Positions 1 through 8,571 of a DNA stretch of 64,000 bases are shown here, in pieces. Under the pieces are notes generated by a model. The model saw only the letters and a program-made list of their open reading frames with translations. It ran no database searches and had not been told where the DNA came from. The translations under genes were made by a program, and so were the position numbers. Numbering within the stretch: position 1 is the stretch's first letter; each line of letters starts with the position of its first letter. The DNA comes from Bog-257 sp963846715 (lineage in GTDB: Bacteria > Acidobacteriota > Terriglobia > Terriglobales > Acidobacteriaceae): assembly GCA_963846715.1 (NCBI GenBank), contig CAWJXA010000008.1, positions 62,001-126,000 on the forward strand, read 5' to 3'.

Positions 1-917
1 TTGAAGACCGTCCCGCACCCGAGCGAGCAATTGGCGTTCCCTGTGAATCCGCCGACTTGGGTTACACCGTAGAGGCTGCCATCGGGCCCAAAAATTACGC
101 CCCGGGGGGCGTTGCCGTCGGGAGCACAAGCAAAAGCGTACAGCACTGTTTCCTGCCAAAAGAGGGTTCCCCGGTTCGTCAGTTTGAAGACAACACCACA
201 GTTATGAGCGCCCTCGCCCAGGGTTGTGCCATAGAGATTGCCGTTAGCGTCAAACGTGATTGCATCGTACGCGCCCCCTCCGCCGTCACTGGGGTATCCG
301 TCAAAGGTATGGAGAAGCTGCTCGCGCCAACCCGATGCCCGATTCAAAGTGAAGGCGACACCGGCGTCATTCAGTCCGCCAAAGCGGGTTGTTCCATATA
401 TGTTGCCGGCTTGGTCCAAGGTCAATTCCCCTGGATCGCCGCCGTCCCAAGAGTTGGAAAACTGGTGGAGGACCGATTCCGTCCAAGTGCCATTAGATCC
501 CGGCATCAACTGGTAAACGAAACCTGCGTGATCCCCGTAGCCCTCAGCCCAAGTCGCACCGTCGAGATTGCCTTGAGAGTCGAAGATGGGGGAAGTTTGA
601 GGATACGCACCGTCGCTTCCGTCGAAAGCGTGAATCACCGTTTCCGCCCAGCTGCCGTCGGAGTTGGGCTTCAGTTGGTAAACGGCGCCGCATCCTTCGG
701 TGAGGCAACCACCTTCCAACCCACCAAGGTTAGTCACGCCATAAAGGTTTCCTTCGACGTCAAATACCTGGCCCGCCAGCGGGACAGCGCCGTCGCCAAC
801 AGCACCGAAGGAATGCAACACCTTGAATGTCTGTCCCAAGGCACAGGGGCAGGCCAAAGTCGCTGTGAGGATTGTGAGTACCAGACTGGGGACGACCGCG
901 CATTTCTTGTCCGACAT
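1..917 (-). CDS. Secreted GloVer-type tandem-repeat protein, 5' part only
   Basis: Reading the minus strand from the ATG at 917 gives an open frame of about 305 codons that runs off the left edge, so the C-terminus is missing. GGAGG (complement of 924-928) lies 6 bases upstream of the ATG. A signal peptide is followed by repeats of roughly 55-60 residues carrying the motifs GNLYGTT, GTVFKL/GVVFKLT and VLHxF, seen at least four times (for example GNIYGTTRFGG and GSLYGVTQVGG). This is the pattern of the 'choice-of-anchor tandem repeat GloVer' proteins, which are secreted and of unknown function; a beta-propeller-like fold is inference. The opposite-strand open frame over the same bases shows no family resemblance and is treated as a shadow. 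Confidence 0.82.
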   Translation of the reverse strand, partial: MSDKKCAVVPSLVLTILTATLACPCALGQTFKVLHSFGAVGDGAVPLAGQVFDVEGNLYGVTNLGGLEGGCLTEGCGAVYQLKPNSDGSWAETVIHAFDGSDGAYPQTSPIFDSQGNLDGATWAEGYGDHAGFVYQLMPGSNGTWTESVLHQFSNSWDGGDPGELTLDQAGNIYGTTRFGGLNDAGVAFTLNRASGWREQLLHTFDGYPSDGGGGAYDAITFDANGNLYGTTLGEGAHNCGVVFKLTNRGTLFWQETVLYAFACAPDGNAPRGVIFGPDGSLYGVTQVGGFTGNANCSLGCGTVF

Positions 918-1156
918 TGTAGTCCTCCGAAATCGAAAAGGTCTCTACGGGCTCACTTCTGTGCCGGCGGGATCTGGTGTTGCAGAGGCAAAACAGCCTA
1001 GATGTTAGCACGGGTTTAGGCTTCGCGCGGCGGCTTGCTGTTGTAAACGGGCGTGGCTGTTGAAAAACTCGCTCGCAGAGATCGCCAAAAAAAACGTCGC
1101 GCCAGGAAGCCCTGTAAACGACTTTCTCGACCCGGTACACATCCCTGGTCACCAAG

Positions 1157-1369
1157 TTGAGCAAGATTTCGGGGAAAGGGACTTTCTCAGCAGCCACAGG
1201 CCATTACACAACCAATCCTGACGGTCCCTCAACCTCTAAACAAGGAAACAAGTATCTACTTCCCGACCCAGAACGAGCAGAGCTGATCAGATGGGCTTTT
1301 GAGCGGTTTCCGACTGGTGTTTACGCACGCCCGCAGTTATTAAACGAAGTCACAGTGCGAGGCCTGTAA
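1157..1369 (+). pseudogene. Serine-recombinase fragment
   Basis: The last 45 or so residues resemble the middle of the Recombinase domain of large serine recombinases. A PDPERAELIRWAFERF segment is followed by TGVYARPQLLNEVTVRGL and a stop, which fits the family pattern P-D-P-E-R-A-x-L-(I/V)-x-x-A-F-E followed by a short helix ending in RGL. The catalytic N-terminal domain and the zinc-ribbon/coiled-coil C-terminus are absent, so it is a remnant and cannot be active. It ends 12 bases from the 3' end of a tRNA-Arg gene, which suggests the scar of an integrated element. The upstream boundary is uncertain, because the first 25 codons show no similarity I recognise. Confidence 0.55.
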
Positions 1370-1381
1370 ACCAAAAAAAAA

Positions 1382-1458
<77 letters not shown>

Positions 1459-1532
1459 ACACAAGCGGCCGCATGATCGGCGTGCCGGTTCATTATCGCA
1501 AATATCAGCCGCCCCGCGGCGACAGGTGATAG

Positions 1533-1592
1533 CCCACTGCTTTCAGCAGTGGGAAAGCAGCAGGGGGAAATCCCGAGTCCGCTTCAGCGGAC
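1533..1592. repeat. Pair of small hairpins
   Basis: Two adjacent inverted repeats: CCCACTGC/GCAGTGGG (1533-1540 and 1546-1553) and GTCCGC/GCGGAC (1577-1582 and 1587-1592). Both have 4-5 base TTCA-type loops. The 'stem-ttca-stem' form recurs in most intergenic gaps of the window (13.3, 19.2, 19.3, 60.1 and 62.4 kb), so this is probably a REP-like intergenic palindrome rather than a gene-specific terminator. Confidence 0.6.
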
Positions 1593-1617
1593 GGCAGAGG
1601 TCTAGTAACAGCGCTGA

Positions 1618-1785
1618 AGAGTTTATGTGAGAATCGTGCCGTCCCTACGGGACTCGCTCTTACTTCTCGCCCTACCCAGGACTCCGCTTCGCTCCGTCCT
1701 GGGCTAACTTCACTGCCGCCCCTATGGGGCTCGATTTCCGCGCGTACAACTCCACAGGCGAAAACGAGACTGAGTATTCACATCA
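1618..1785 (-). repeat. Dispersed intergenic repeat family A, copy 1
   Basis: About 165 bases, inverted relative to copies at 11931-12120 and 32936-33110. In family orientation it has a head 'gtgaatactcagt...ttttcgcctgtggagt', a hairpin around ATCGAGCCCC/GGGGCG, a second hairpin around CCAGGA..GGAGCG..TCCTGG, a third around GAGTCCCGTAGGGAC, and a tail ending 'ctcaca..gactc'. Similarity to the other copies is obvious by eye over the whole length. It has no coding potential. Confidence 0.8.
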
Positions 1786-3009
1786 GCCTCTGATGCGCGA
1801 GCTAATATTCTTCGCCTCCACGGGGCTTGAGTTTGCTGCATCATTCCACCGACCGAACTCAAATAAGTTCACACACGCAGTCAAGTCCTCGGTCGGGATA
1901 TGAAACTCAAGAAGGCCCGCTAACCGCCTCTCCCCGCTCAATCCGCTGCAGAAACGCAATCGCCTGGCGCTCGGCCCAGCGGCCATCGTAGCCCTTGGCT
2001 CCGCGAGGAATGCGCAATGTCCACCGTGTTTGGTCTCGACGTAGGTGATATGCGGATTGCGGAGCAGCTTCTCGCGGCTGGTGGGCAGAATGCGAATGAA
2101 GGGATCGTCGGCGGCGTGCACGATCAGCGTCGGCACCGCGATGCGGTCAACTACGTTGGAGGCCGACGCGCGTGTGTAGTAGTCCTCAGCGTCGAGAAAG
2201 CCGCAATAGCGCGCGGTGATCTGGTCATCGAAGTCGCGCAGGCTGCGTAGCCCGCGCAAATACTGCAGGTCATAGAGGCCGGGATACAAGGCCGCCTTGC
2301 GCTGAATGCGCCGGCGCAGGCTCCACAGGAATTTCATTTCGTAGACGCGATTGCCGCGATGGTGCAGCGCGTCGGCCGAGGGCCCGAGGTCCATCGCGGG
2401 AGACACGCCAATTCCGGCGACGATCTCGCGAGGCGCGGCCTCGCCCCATTCGCCCAGAAGCTTCAGCACCAGGTTGCCGCCCATGGAGAAGCCCGCCAGC
2501 GCTAGCTTCTGCAAACCCTCCTGGCTAATCAGCGCTTCGGCCACAGCTCCCACATCGTGGGACATGCTGGAGTTATACAGCGACGGTCCCAGCGACTCGG
2601 TGTTGCCGCAGTTCCTCATATTCATGCGGACTACGTTCATCCCGGCGCTCCACGCCTTGCTGCCGGTGCCGATCACGTAGCCGGATTCACTCGAGCCTTC
2701 AAGGCCGTGCACAATGACCAGCGTCGGGGCGGTGCTGCGGTAAGTCTGCCAGTGACAATGACATCGCACTTGGACGTTATGTTCCACGTGGAACAATCGC
2801 TCTTCCGGCGGGGGCAACAGGTTGCGGCGAGGCAGGAAATTGCCCGCAATCGTCTGCGCGTGCGAGCCGCGAAGCCCGCGACGCGGGCGGAAAATCTCGC
2901 CGAAGAAGTCGCGCTCATCGCTGGCCGCAACGGGGCGCAAACGCGGGTCGTTCGCGAACGCGTCGCTGCCCGATACCGGCTCCTGCGGGATGGAATTGCG
3001 CTGCTGCAT
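1783..3009 (-). CDS. YheT-family alpha/beta hydrolase, frameshifted near the C-terminus
   Basis: A predicted cytosolic serine hydrolase of the COG0429/YheT group (esterase/acyltransferase-like, substrate unknown). The family landmark RGSHAQTI lies at residues 47-54 and HGLEG at 101-105. The nucleophile elbow GFSMGG puts Ser at 175; the acid is in AADDPF (about 301) and the histidine in KHGGHCAF (331). After residue about 335 (near position 2003) the frame becomes unlike the family. One base over, the minus strand reads RGAKGYDGRWAERQAIAFLQ and ends at a stop at 1907-1909, which is the expected YheT tail. A single base lost in the run CCTT/CCTC would explain this. The last 70 residues as they stand are therefore probably not native. 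The start is uncertain, since no strong ribosome-binding site precedes 3009. Confidence 0.85.
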   Translation of the reverse strand: MQQRNSIPQEPVSGSDAFANDPRLRPVAASDERDFFGEIFRPRRGLRGSHAQTIAGNFLPRRNLLPPPEERLFHVEHNVQVRCHCHWQTYRSTAPTLVIVHGLEGSSESGYVIGTGSKAWSAGMNVVRMNMRNCGNTESLGPSLYNSSMSHDVGAVAEALISQEGLQKLALAGFSMGGNLVLKLLGEWGEAAPREIVAGIGVSPAMDLGPSADALHHRGNRVYEMKFLWSLRRRIQRKAALYPGLYDLQYLRGLRSLRDFDDQITARYCGFLDAEDYYTRASASNVVDRIAVPTLIVHAADDPFIRILPTSREKLLRNPHITYVETKHGGHCAFLAEPRATMAAGPSARRLRFCSGLSGERRLAGLLEFHIPTEDLTACVNLFEFGRWNDAANSSPVEAKNISSRIRG

Positions 3010-3087
3010 CTATAATGTTTGTATCATTCTTAGCCGCAGGCGTGGAGCGCAGGAAGATTCGCTTTTCTGCCGTTGATTGGAGTCGCA

Positions 3088-3309
3088 ATGCCGATTTTCG
3101 AATACCGTTGTGAACAGTGTGGTAACCAGTTCGAGGCCATCCTCTTCGGTGAGCAGAAACCCGAGTGCCCTCAGTGCCACACTCACAAACTCGAAACCCA
3201 GCTCTCGACGTTTTCCGTCAGCACCAGGAGCAGCGCGCCCGCCATGCCGGCAGGTTGCGGGCAGAGCAACTGCTGCAGGATGGGCGGCGGAGGCTGCTCA
3301 GAAAACTGA
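3088..3309 (+). CDS. FmdB-family zinc-ribbon protein
   Basis: A 73-residue protein beginning MPIFEYRCEQCG. The CxxC pairs at Cys8/Cys11 and Cys27/Cys30 form the single zinc ribbon of the FmdB/CxxC_CxxC_SSSS family, whose role is a presumed regulatory one and poorly defined. A second Cys-rich tail with Gly and Ser (CGQSNCCRMGGGGC) is usual for the family. GGAG at 3079-3082 lies five bases before the ATG at 3088 and decides that start over the TTG at 3073. It is followed by tRNA-His on the same strand. Confidence 0.85.
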   Translation: MPIFEYRCEQCGNQFEAILFGEQKPECPQCHTHKLETQLSTFSVSTRSSAPAMPAGCGQSNCCRMGGGGCSEN

Positions 3310-3396
3310 GCCTCTCGAATTCTGCAAGCTTCATTGGCGCCGCGAATTCAGCGCATGTGCGCGCACTTCCCCGTCAAGGGCGCAGCTTCCGAATGT

Positions 3397-3402
3397 TATA
3401 AT
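3397..3402 (+). promoter_or_regulatory. -10 box of the tRNA-His promoter
   Basis: A perfect TATAAT ends 10 bases before the mature tRNA. No strong -35 is visible 17 bases upstream (TCAAGG at about 3374). Confidence 0.5.
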
Positions 3403-3412
3403 TTGGCAACAC

Positions 3413-3488
3413 GGTGGGTGTAGTTCAGTGGTAGAACTCCGGACTGTGGCTCCGGCTGTCAAGGGTTCGAATCCCTTCACCCACCCCA
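3413..3488 (+). tRNA. tRNA-His (anticodon GUG)
   Basis: The cloverleaf has acceptor GTGGGTG/CACCCAC, the extra G(-1) at 3413 opposite discriminator C that is diagnostic of tRNA-His, anticodon stem CCGGA/TCCGG around CTGTGGC with anticodon GTG, and T arm AAGGG-TTCGAAT-CCCTT. The CCA is encoded at 3486-3488. Confidence 0.95.
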
Positions 3489-3591
3489 AATCTCCTACCT
3501 GATTTTCAGCCTGTCAGCGAGAACCGCGTTCCTGTATTGCACAGGACTGTGGCGTGCTCTCACCGAAGTTTTCCTTGTAAACGAAATTCAA

Positions 3592-4011
3592 TTACTCTTT
3601 GCCGGGAACTTTTCGCATCCGGTCGCCAAACCACGACGTGACTTTGGCGCCTCCGCAATCGCAGGCCAGTGCCTGACCACGGTCCTTACCCACCGTGACC
3701 ACAACGCCGAGTGATGATGGACGAATACTTTCCAGTTTGACGCCCAGATCGTCGGGCGCCTGGACGCGCACTCCGCAGAAGCCATCTTCCATTGCCTGAA
3801 TCTCTTTGATGATCAAAGGAATCTCGAAAGCGCCAAACATCGCGCTAAGGGCGACGAAGATTCGGACGGGCCCCTCCAGGAGATGCTTGGGAAATTTGAA
3901 GGTCACAGGCTTGCCGTTTTCGTAGTTCGCCGCGACCACCACCCAGGTCTCGGGACCTTGCCCTCGGCCTATCGTAATTAGAAATGATCCGGACACATCG
4001 AGTTCCGCCAT
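3592..4011 (-). CDS. Hypothetical protein, 139 residues
   Basis: I do not recognise a family. The start is well supported: AGGAGG lies 11 bases upstream of the ATG at 4011. There is no signal peptide and no convincing membrane helix. The sequence alternates hydrophobic and polar residues like a beta-rich domain and ends in a small Cys motif (ACDCGG) followed by basic residues. It is flanked by tRNA-His on one side and an unrelated membrane protein on the other, so context gives no function. Confidence 0.6.
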   Translation of the reverse strand: MAELDVSGSFLITIGRGQGPETWVVVAANYENGKPVTFKFPKHLLEGPVRIFVALSAMFGAFEIPLIIKEIQAMEDGFCGVRVQAPDDLGVKLESIRPSSLGVVVTVGKDRGQALACDCGGAKVTSWFGDRMRKVPGKE

Positions 4012-4252
4012 ACTCGCACAACCTCCTGCTCAACCCTATCCTGCCGCCAAAGGGCTACCATGCAACTGAAAACTGTTCGCATGGTAACTCAAGCTGCGAC
4101 CTACCTTAACACTGCGCGATTCCTTGTCAAGCTGTTTGGAGGATACGAGAGTTGTTTCTAACCATTGCAGCTTCCAAGCGCTAGGGCAGCGGGGTAATAG
4201 GGGGGAGATGATAAATCATTCAGCACCACGATGGTTCCGTAACGCGGGAATC

Positions 4253-5173
4253 TTAATTATTATCAACGCTGTTGTAATCGGAGCATTTTCCTCCCTGAAC
4301 AATAATCCGGGTAGGGGACGGAGAAGCGAACGTGCAGAATTTTGTCCAATGTCGTATGCCGAAAACGTCGAGGTAAGTGACCAAGGTATAGAGGGTGACA
4401 TATTCTTGCCCTCCCACGAGTTTTTGGTAGTCAGTAAGGGAAAGAGGGATTGGAACAGCTTTTCCGGGTTCGTCACTACTGCTCTGCAATCTAATGGCTT
4501 GCAGCTTTATCGGGTCATTCGGAAAGAGTATTCCCATTGTGTCGGTGAGACGAGGGATGGAATTGTATTTGAGGGTGGCGGGTTTGTGAATGCTCGGTTG
4601 CTCGATTACGACTTGCACAATAACGTCTTTAGCGGCTGTTTTTCCTACGTTGAGGATTGTTACTTCAGCGGTAATAGGCTCATTAACTACCTGCTTTACG
4701 GGGCCAGACGTAACCTTGATCCAAGCACGTTGATCTTGCCTCATCTGGCGCTTAATCGCCTCTACACTGTTCCCAGCGGCCATAGCCTGACTGCGAAGTG
4801 CTCCAAGTTGGGCATCAGCCTTTTTGCCAGCGTCGATAGAATCGTCATGCGCTGTTTTGGCCTGTTGGCTAAGTATTCCGGTCTGCGTGGACATCTCACG
4901 GAATTGACGCCAAAAGATGTAGCCGGTTATGCCCGCAAGAATTACGCCAGCAAGGGTAAGCCAAAACATCCGTTTCTCAAATCCGGTGAGAGTATTGTCC
5001 TTAACAATCTCCACCAAAAGGTGCTTGCGACTTGGTGGGCTGTCTGCGCCTTCGGCTGCGCGTATCTGGCATCTGCCGTCATTTGGAAGTTCAGAAAGTG
5101 GAGGGTTGGCGGATTGGTTAGGGTTCCGCTCTTCGTCGGTTTGACCATCTTGACTGCCGTGTTCTTCGCTCAC
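4253..5173 (-). CDS. Single-span membrane protein with a C-terminal beta domain
   Basis: 306 residues starting at GTG 5173. The N-terminus is hydrophilic and disordered-looking, a single membrane helix follows (WLTLAGVILAGITGYIFW, about residues 71-88), then a coiled-coil-like stretch of about 55 residues rich in Gln, Lys and Ala. After a QMRQDQRAWIKV motif comes an Ig-like/beta segment (ITAEVTILNVGKTAAKDV). Proteins with this 'TM, coiled coil, RxDQRAWI, beta' layout are common bacterial hypotheticals of unknown role. The overlapping frame on the plus strand, of similar length, lacks any recognisable pattern. The segment is more A+T-rich than the neighbouring genes and lies next to a transposase remnant, which hints at transfer. 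Confidence 0.65.
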   Translation of the reverse strand: MSEEHGSQDGQTDEERNPNQSANPPLSELPNDGRCQIRAAEGADSPPSRKHLLVEIVKDNTLTGFEKRMFWLTLAGVILAGITGYIFWRQFREMSTQTGILSQQAKTAHDDSIDAGKKADAQLGALRSQAMAAGNSVEAIKRQMRQDQRAWIKVTSGPVKQVVNEPITAEVTILNVGKTAAKDVIVQVVIEQPSIHKPATLKYNSIPRLTDTMGILFPNDPIKLQAIRLQSSSDEPGKAVPIPLSLTDYQKLVGGQEYVTLYTLVTYLDVFGIRHWTKFCTFASPSPTRIIVQGGKCSDYNSVDNN

Positions 5174-5218
5174 GGATTAATCGCCCTTGGTGTTGCTTAG
5201 AGCAGTTTTCCGATAATG

Positions 5219-5434
5219 CTACGCCGCTAAGACCACCTCGGCAATGCTCCATCCATGATCTACAATCCCCGCTTCCCTCGCGGGAGTAACGCGCAGGCTG
5301 CCGTGAACTCTTGCGAAGTTGTAGAACCAGAAGTGAAGCGCGAGTGCCGCTTTCAGGTTCTCTTTGTTCTTACTGAAAGCATACGTCGAACGAGTGAGCC
5401 GTCTGCACCACTGGCGGATGGCCCACCCTTTCGA
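5219..5434 (-). pseudogene. IS1-type transposase, C-terminal remnant
   Basis: On the minus strand the frame ending at TAG 5219-5221 reads TYAFSKNKENLKAALALHF, then WFYNFARVHGSLRVTPA and DHGWSIAEVV. This is the conserved end of DDE transposases annotated as IS1 family ('NAFSKKxENHxAAVALxF...YNFxRVHxTLRVTPAMxAG..DxxWSLEE'). The N-terminal two thirds are missing and there is no credible start, so it is a relic. A second, longer relic of the same family lies at 52.0-52.7 kb. Confidence 0.75.
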
Positions 5435-5745
5435 AAGTAGATTGATGTTTCCAACATGGGTGCCCCATCATTCTCGCCTTGGCGAGAGGAGCCTGCCCTG
5501 AGTGTAGTAGAAGGGCGGGCACAGAACGATAGACGCTGCTCAACTTTTCAATAAGAACGGACCTTCGGGGCGTCACCCTCGGAAAGTCGAGACTCTCGCT
5601 CCCACCCTGTCCGCAACAGCAGCGGACAAGCGTGGGGCCCCACGGTGTAACGTCGACTACAACCCCGTTGGAAAGGGCCGGGCCACGCCCCATATAGGTT
5701 TTCTCTGCGTCATAGAGCACGATTTTATACGGTATTTGTCAACAG
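5435..5745. other. Gene-free stretch with several hairpins
   Basis: No gene is recognised. It contains short perfect inverted repeats, for example CTCGCC/GGCGAG around 5473-5486, TGTCCGC/GCGGACA around 5608-5628 and CGTGGGG/CCCCACG around 5630-5643, and ends in an A+T-richer stretch. The 116-codon minus frame across it follows hairpin sequence and resembles nothing. It abuts the transposase remnant and may be element debris. Confidence 0.4.
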
Positions 5746-5796
5746 TTGGACCCAAGTTGGACCCGAGGTTCTCTCATCGAGCGGTCGCCTAGGAAT

Positions 5797-6507
5797 CTAG
5801 GGCTTGGTCGGTACTCCTGGCGTACTCACCGAGGAAGACGAGTTCTTATGCTTGTCGGATATATCCTGGGCGAACTTCAACTGCCGATAGACGTGCTGAG
5901 CGTGCATTCGATGAAGCCCGATAAAAATACAAAACACGTATGCCAAGCTCAGAAACGCTCGAATGTAAGGCTGCAAGCGGTGCCACACCTGCCCACTTGA
6001 TTTTGTCTGCCTGACGCTCAACAGCATCCTGAATAACCATGCCGGTATCGAAAGTATCCCCGCTACAAACAGGTTGCCGCAGGCTTCTTTTATCACAACA
6101 AACCGCTCATATTGCTGCTTTTCATCTTCGCTGGCCTTTGATTGGAATTCGTCAACCTGGAGCGTGTCCGCATCAAATCCCTTGTCTGGACTAGGCACAA
6201 AAATGTTCTTCAGGCGAAAGCCAGCGTTTGCTGATGCGCCCGCGCTTGCCACAGGGAAATAACGCCAAATGCCTAATCCCTCGGCTAGGCTTTGCGTCCC
6301 AAGGGTGACGGTCCATGCGAAGCCTGCGATCAACAGAACCACGAAAATCGGTATATCTTTCTTGAAATCGGCGATGATCTCTCGCGGTGCACGGAACATC
6401 GCTGATATTGAAAACAATAGGAACATGCCCGGAACAATCTTTCCAGCGAAGTCTCGCAAAAGAAAGCCGGTATAGAGATTTCGGAAAACAACGGTCCAAG
6501 CTTCCAT
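5797..6507 (-). CDS. Hypothetical multi-pass membrane protein
   Basis: 236 residues with about four membrane helices: IVPGMFLLFSISAMF, IPIFVVLLIAGFAWTVTLG, FVAGILSIPAWLFRMLL and FLSLAYVFCIFIGL. A hydrophilic, charged loop of about 60 residues lies between helices two and three, and the tail is Ser/Lys-rich. I do not recognise the family. It starts MEAW at 6507 with no strong ribosome-binding site. Base composition is lower in GC than the ArsB-like gene next door, so it may belong to the same acquired segment as the gene at 4253-5173. Confidence 0.6.
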   Translation of the reverse strand: MEAWTVVFRNLYTGFLLRDFAGKIVPGMFLLFSISAMFRAPREIIADFKKDIPIFVVLLIAGFAWTVTLGTQSLAEGLGIWRYFPVASAGASANAGFRLKNIFVPSPDKGFDADTLQVDEFQSKASEDEKQQYERFVVIKEACGNLFVAGILSIPAWLFRMLLSVRQTKSSGQVWHRLQPYIRAFLSLAYVFCIFIGLHRMHAQHVYRQLKFAQDISDKHKNSSSSVSTPGVPTKP

Positions 6508-6823
6508 CGTTCACCTAACGAGCCGCATTGTTCAAAGTTTCGGCAAAGCTCATGTTTGCCCACAAAAGCTTACTCCTCACTAGGGAGCGCGAAAAAACAG
6601 TGCGATCGCAATCTCTTGCCCATACTAAAAAACGCATGATAAAGGACGTTATCATGCCCTAAATAACCCCTGCGAACGGCGAAACTGATTTGCATCGCGT
6701 CCAAACAGCACGGGCTGCGCGGTGAGCGATCTTAAACCTATTAGTAAATAGAGTTAACGCCCGCTCAGTTCAGCCACCTCGCCGTTCCTGGTCCCCGACG
6801 AAAGTAAGCTGTTCGCTCAACCA
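6508..6823. other. Intergenic stretch, nothing recognised
   Basis: 316 bases without an open frame that resembles a protein and without clear repeats. It is A+T-richer than the window average and presumably holds the promoter of the upstream-reading membrane protein gene. Confidence 0.4.
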
Positions 6824-8071
6824 TCACCCCCGCAGCAGCACCACACTACCCAGCAGCGCCAGCGGCATAGCCACCATTCCGATTTTGAAGAACTCCCACG
6901 CCGTTATCTCCACCTGCTCGCGGCGCAGCGCGATCAACCACAAAATGGTCGCCAGCGATCCGGTCACGGAGAGGTTCGGTCCCAGATCGACGCCGATCAG
7001 CACCGCGTTCACCAGGCCGCCTGCTTGTCCCGCGATACGCACGGCGGCTCCGCTGATTAAGCCGATGGGCAGGTTGTTCATCACGTTGGAGAGGATGCCA
7101 ACGGTAAATGAGGCGGTCACATTCGCCGGCAATGGTGGCACGCGCGCCAGCCTTTGCAGTCCTGCGGCCAGCAGATGCAGCACGCCCGCATTCTCCAGCG
7201 CCTGTACCATGACGAACAGTCCCGCCACCAGCGGAATAATCGCCCACGACACTCCCTTCACCACCCGGGCCAGCACGCCGCGGTCGCGCCATACCACGAT
7301 CGCCAAGGCCACCAACGCGGCGGCGCAGGTGGGCGCTCCCAAGTCCAAACCCAACGCCGACGCTGCCATCAGCGCCACACCGGCAAGCGCCAACCCCGCC
7401 AGCGCCAGCTTTCCCTCGATGGCAAGAGCGCTCGGAGTCTCCAGGTCCTGGATCCGGTCCTCCAGCTCTGCGCGCAACCTCCAGCGCAGAACCAGGAATG
7501 TGATTACGACCGCCGCCATCGACGGCAACATAAAAATGCTCAGCCACCTCGCCAGCGGCGGCATCTGTTTCGCAAAGACCACCAGGTTCGCAGGATTCGA
7601 AATTGGCAGAATGAAGCTGGCGGCGTTGGCGATGAAGGCGCACGCCAGCAGATGAGGCTTAGGATCGATCCTCGCCTTTCGCACCACGGCCAGCACGGCC
7701 GGCGTAAGTACGACGGCGGTGGCGTCATTCGATAGCAACGCCGTCACCACCGTTCCCGTCAGATAAATCAGCAGGAACAGCCGCTTCGCCGAACCATGCG
7801 CGTGCCGGCCGGCAACATCGGCAATCCAGTCGAAGACGCCTTCTTCGCGCGCCATTTCGGCCAGGACCATCATGCCGGTCAGGAAAAGATAAACGTCCAG
7901 TCCCTGGCGGACAGCGTGTCCGGTTTGGCGCAACGTCAGCAGGCCGCCGGCAACCAGCAGCAGCGCTCCACCGCACGCCCAGTACGCCTCTTTGATGCCC
8001 CATGGCCGCAACAGCATACCGACAATGCTGATGGCACAGATGCCGACGATGACGAGGTTTGAAATGTGCAC
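6824..8071 (-). CDS. ArsB/NhaD-like anion or Na+/H+ antiporter permease
   Basis: A 415-residue inner-membrane carrier with 11-12 hydrophobic segments, in the ArsB/ion-transporter superfamily (SLC13/CitM-like fold). Typical landmarks are a first re-entrant motif near LLSNDATAVVLTPAVLAVV (about residues 110-128) and ISNPANLVVFA (about 159-169), where SNDATA and SNPANL are the two pseudo-symmetric substrate or ion loops. The repeat half has NVMNNLPIGLISG. Known members expel arsenite or exchange ions; the substrate cannot be fixed here because there is no arsR, arsC or arsA nearby. Start GTG 8071, with AAGGA about 12 bases upstream. It is monocistronic. Confidence 0.8.
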   Translation of the reverse strand: MHISNLVIVGICAISIVGMLLRPWGIKEAYWACGGALLLVAGGLLTLRQTGHAVRQGLDVYLFLTGMMVLAEMAREEGVFDWIADVAGRHAHGSAKRLFLLIYLTGTVVTALLSNDATAVVLTPAVLAVVRKARIDPKPHLLACAFIANAASFILPISNPANLVVFAKQMPPLARWLSIFMLPSMAAVVITFLVLRWRLRAELEDRIQDLETPSALAIEGKLALAGLALAGVALMAASALGLDLGAPTCAAALVALAIVVWRDRGVLARVVKGVSWAIIPLVAGLFVMVQALENAGVLHLLAAGLQRLARVPPLPANVTASFTVGILSNVMNNLPIGLISGAAVRIAGQAGGLVNAVLIGVDLGPNLSVTGSLATILWLIALRREQVEITAWEFFKIGMVAMPLALLGSVVLLRG

Positions 8072-8281
8072 CGCTTGATGGCTTCCTTAAGGTGATTGAC
8101 GAGTTTGTCATCCACAGCGAGGATTCAGCAACCGCGTGCGTATCCGCCGCGTGTGAGGTTCCAGCCGCTTGCCGCCAGGCGTATCCCGGGTTTGATGCAA
8201 GTTGTTGCCGGGTCTTGCTGGGAGTTCTGCTGGTACGGCGCGCCATACAGCAGCGGGCGCAGACTCATCCCACAGTTGACT

Positions 8282-8481
8282 AGAGCACTTCCCGGGTTGT
8301 TGTAACCGCTTGTACGGGTAGTGCGGGCCTTCAGGCCGCGTATGGGGCGAGAAGAAAAATCGCTTAAGCTGCTGAGGTCGTCCGACCTCAGCGGCTTAAG
8401 CGGGGTGTTAGGCCGAGGCGGCACGCAGCGCCGAAGCGCCGCACTACCCGTGCAGATCGGATTCATCTATTGAGGAACCGC
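8282..8481 (+). repeat. Dispersed intergenic repeat family B, copy 1
   Basis: About 200 bases matching 38715-38920 from 'agagcac' to 'aggaaccgc'. The modules are a GTGCGGGCCTTCAGGCC hairpin, a long central palindrome at 8362-8401 (arms of about 19 bases with one mismatch), GGCGCTTCGG-type half-sites and a TACCCGT..CAGATCGGAT tail. No coding potential. It sits between the ArsB-like gene and the orphan permease. Confidence 0.8.
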
Positions 8482-8571
8482 TATAGCGGAACAGGCCTCT
8501 GCCCCGGGACGATTTGCAAGAGTTTTTGAGTCTTACGAAGCGGCAACCGCGAAGTATGGCCGAAGTAGCCG

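Noticed and set aside
57..1001. Plus-strand open frame of 314 codons
   Set aside because: It is antisense to the GloVer-repeat gene, which has a ribosome-binding site, signal peptide and repeats; the plus frame resembles nothing.
4124..5200. Plus-strand open frame of 358 codons
   Set aside because: The minus strand carries a plausible membrane protein with a coiled coil and the RxDQRAWI motif; the plus frame has no domain pattern.
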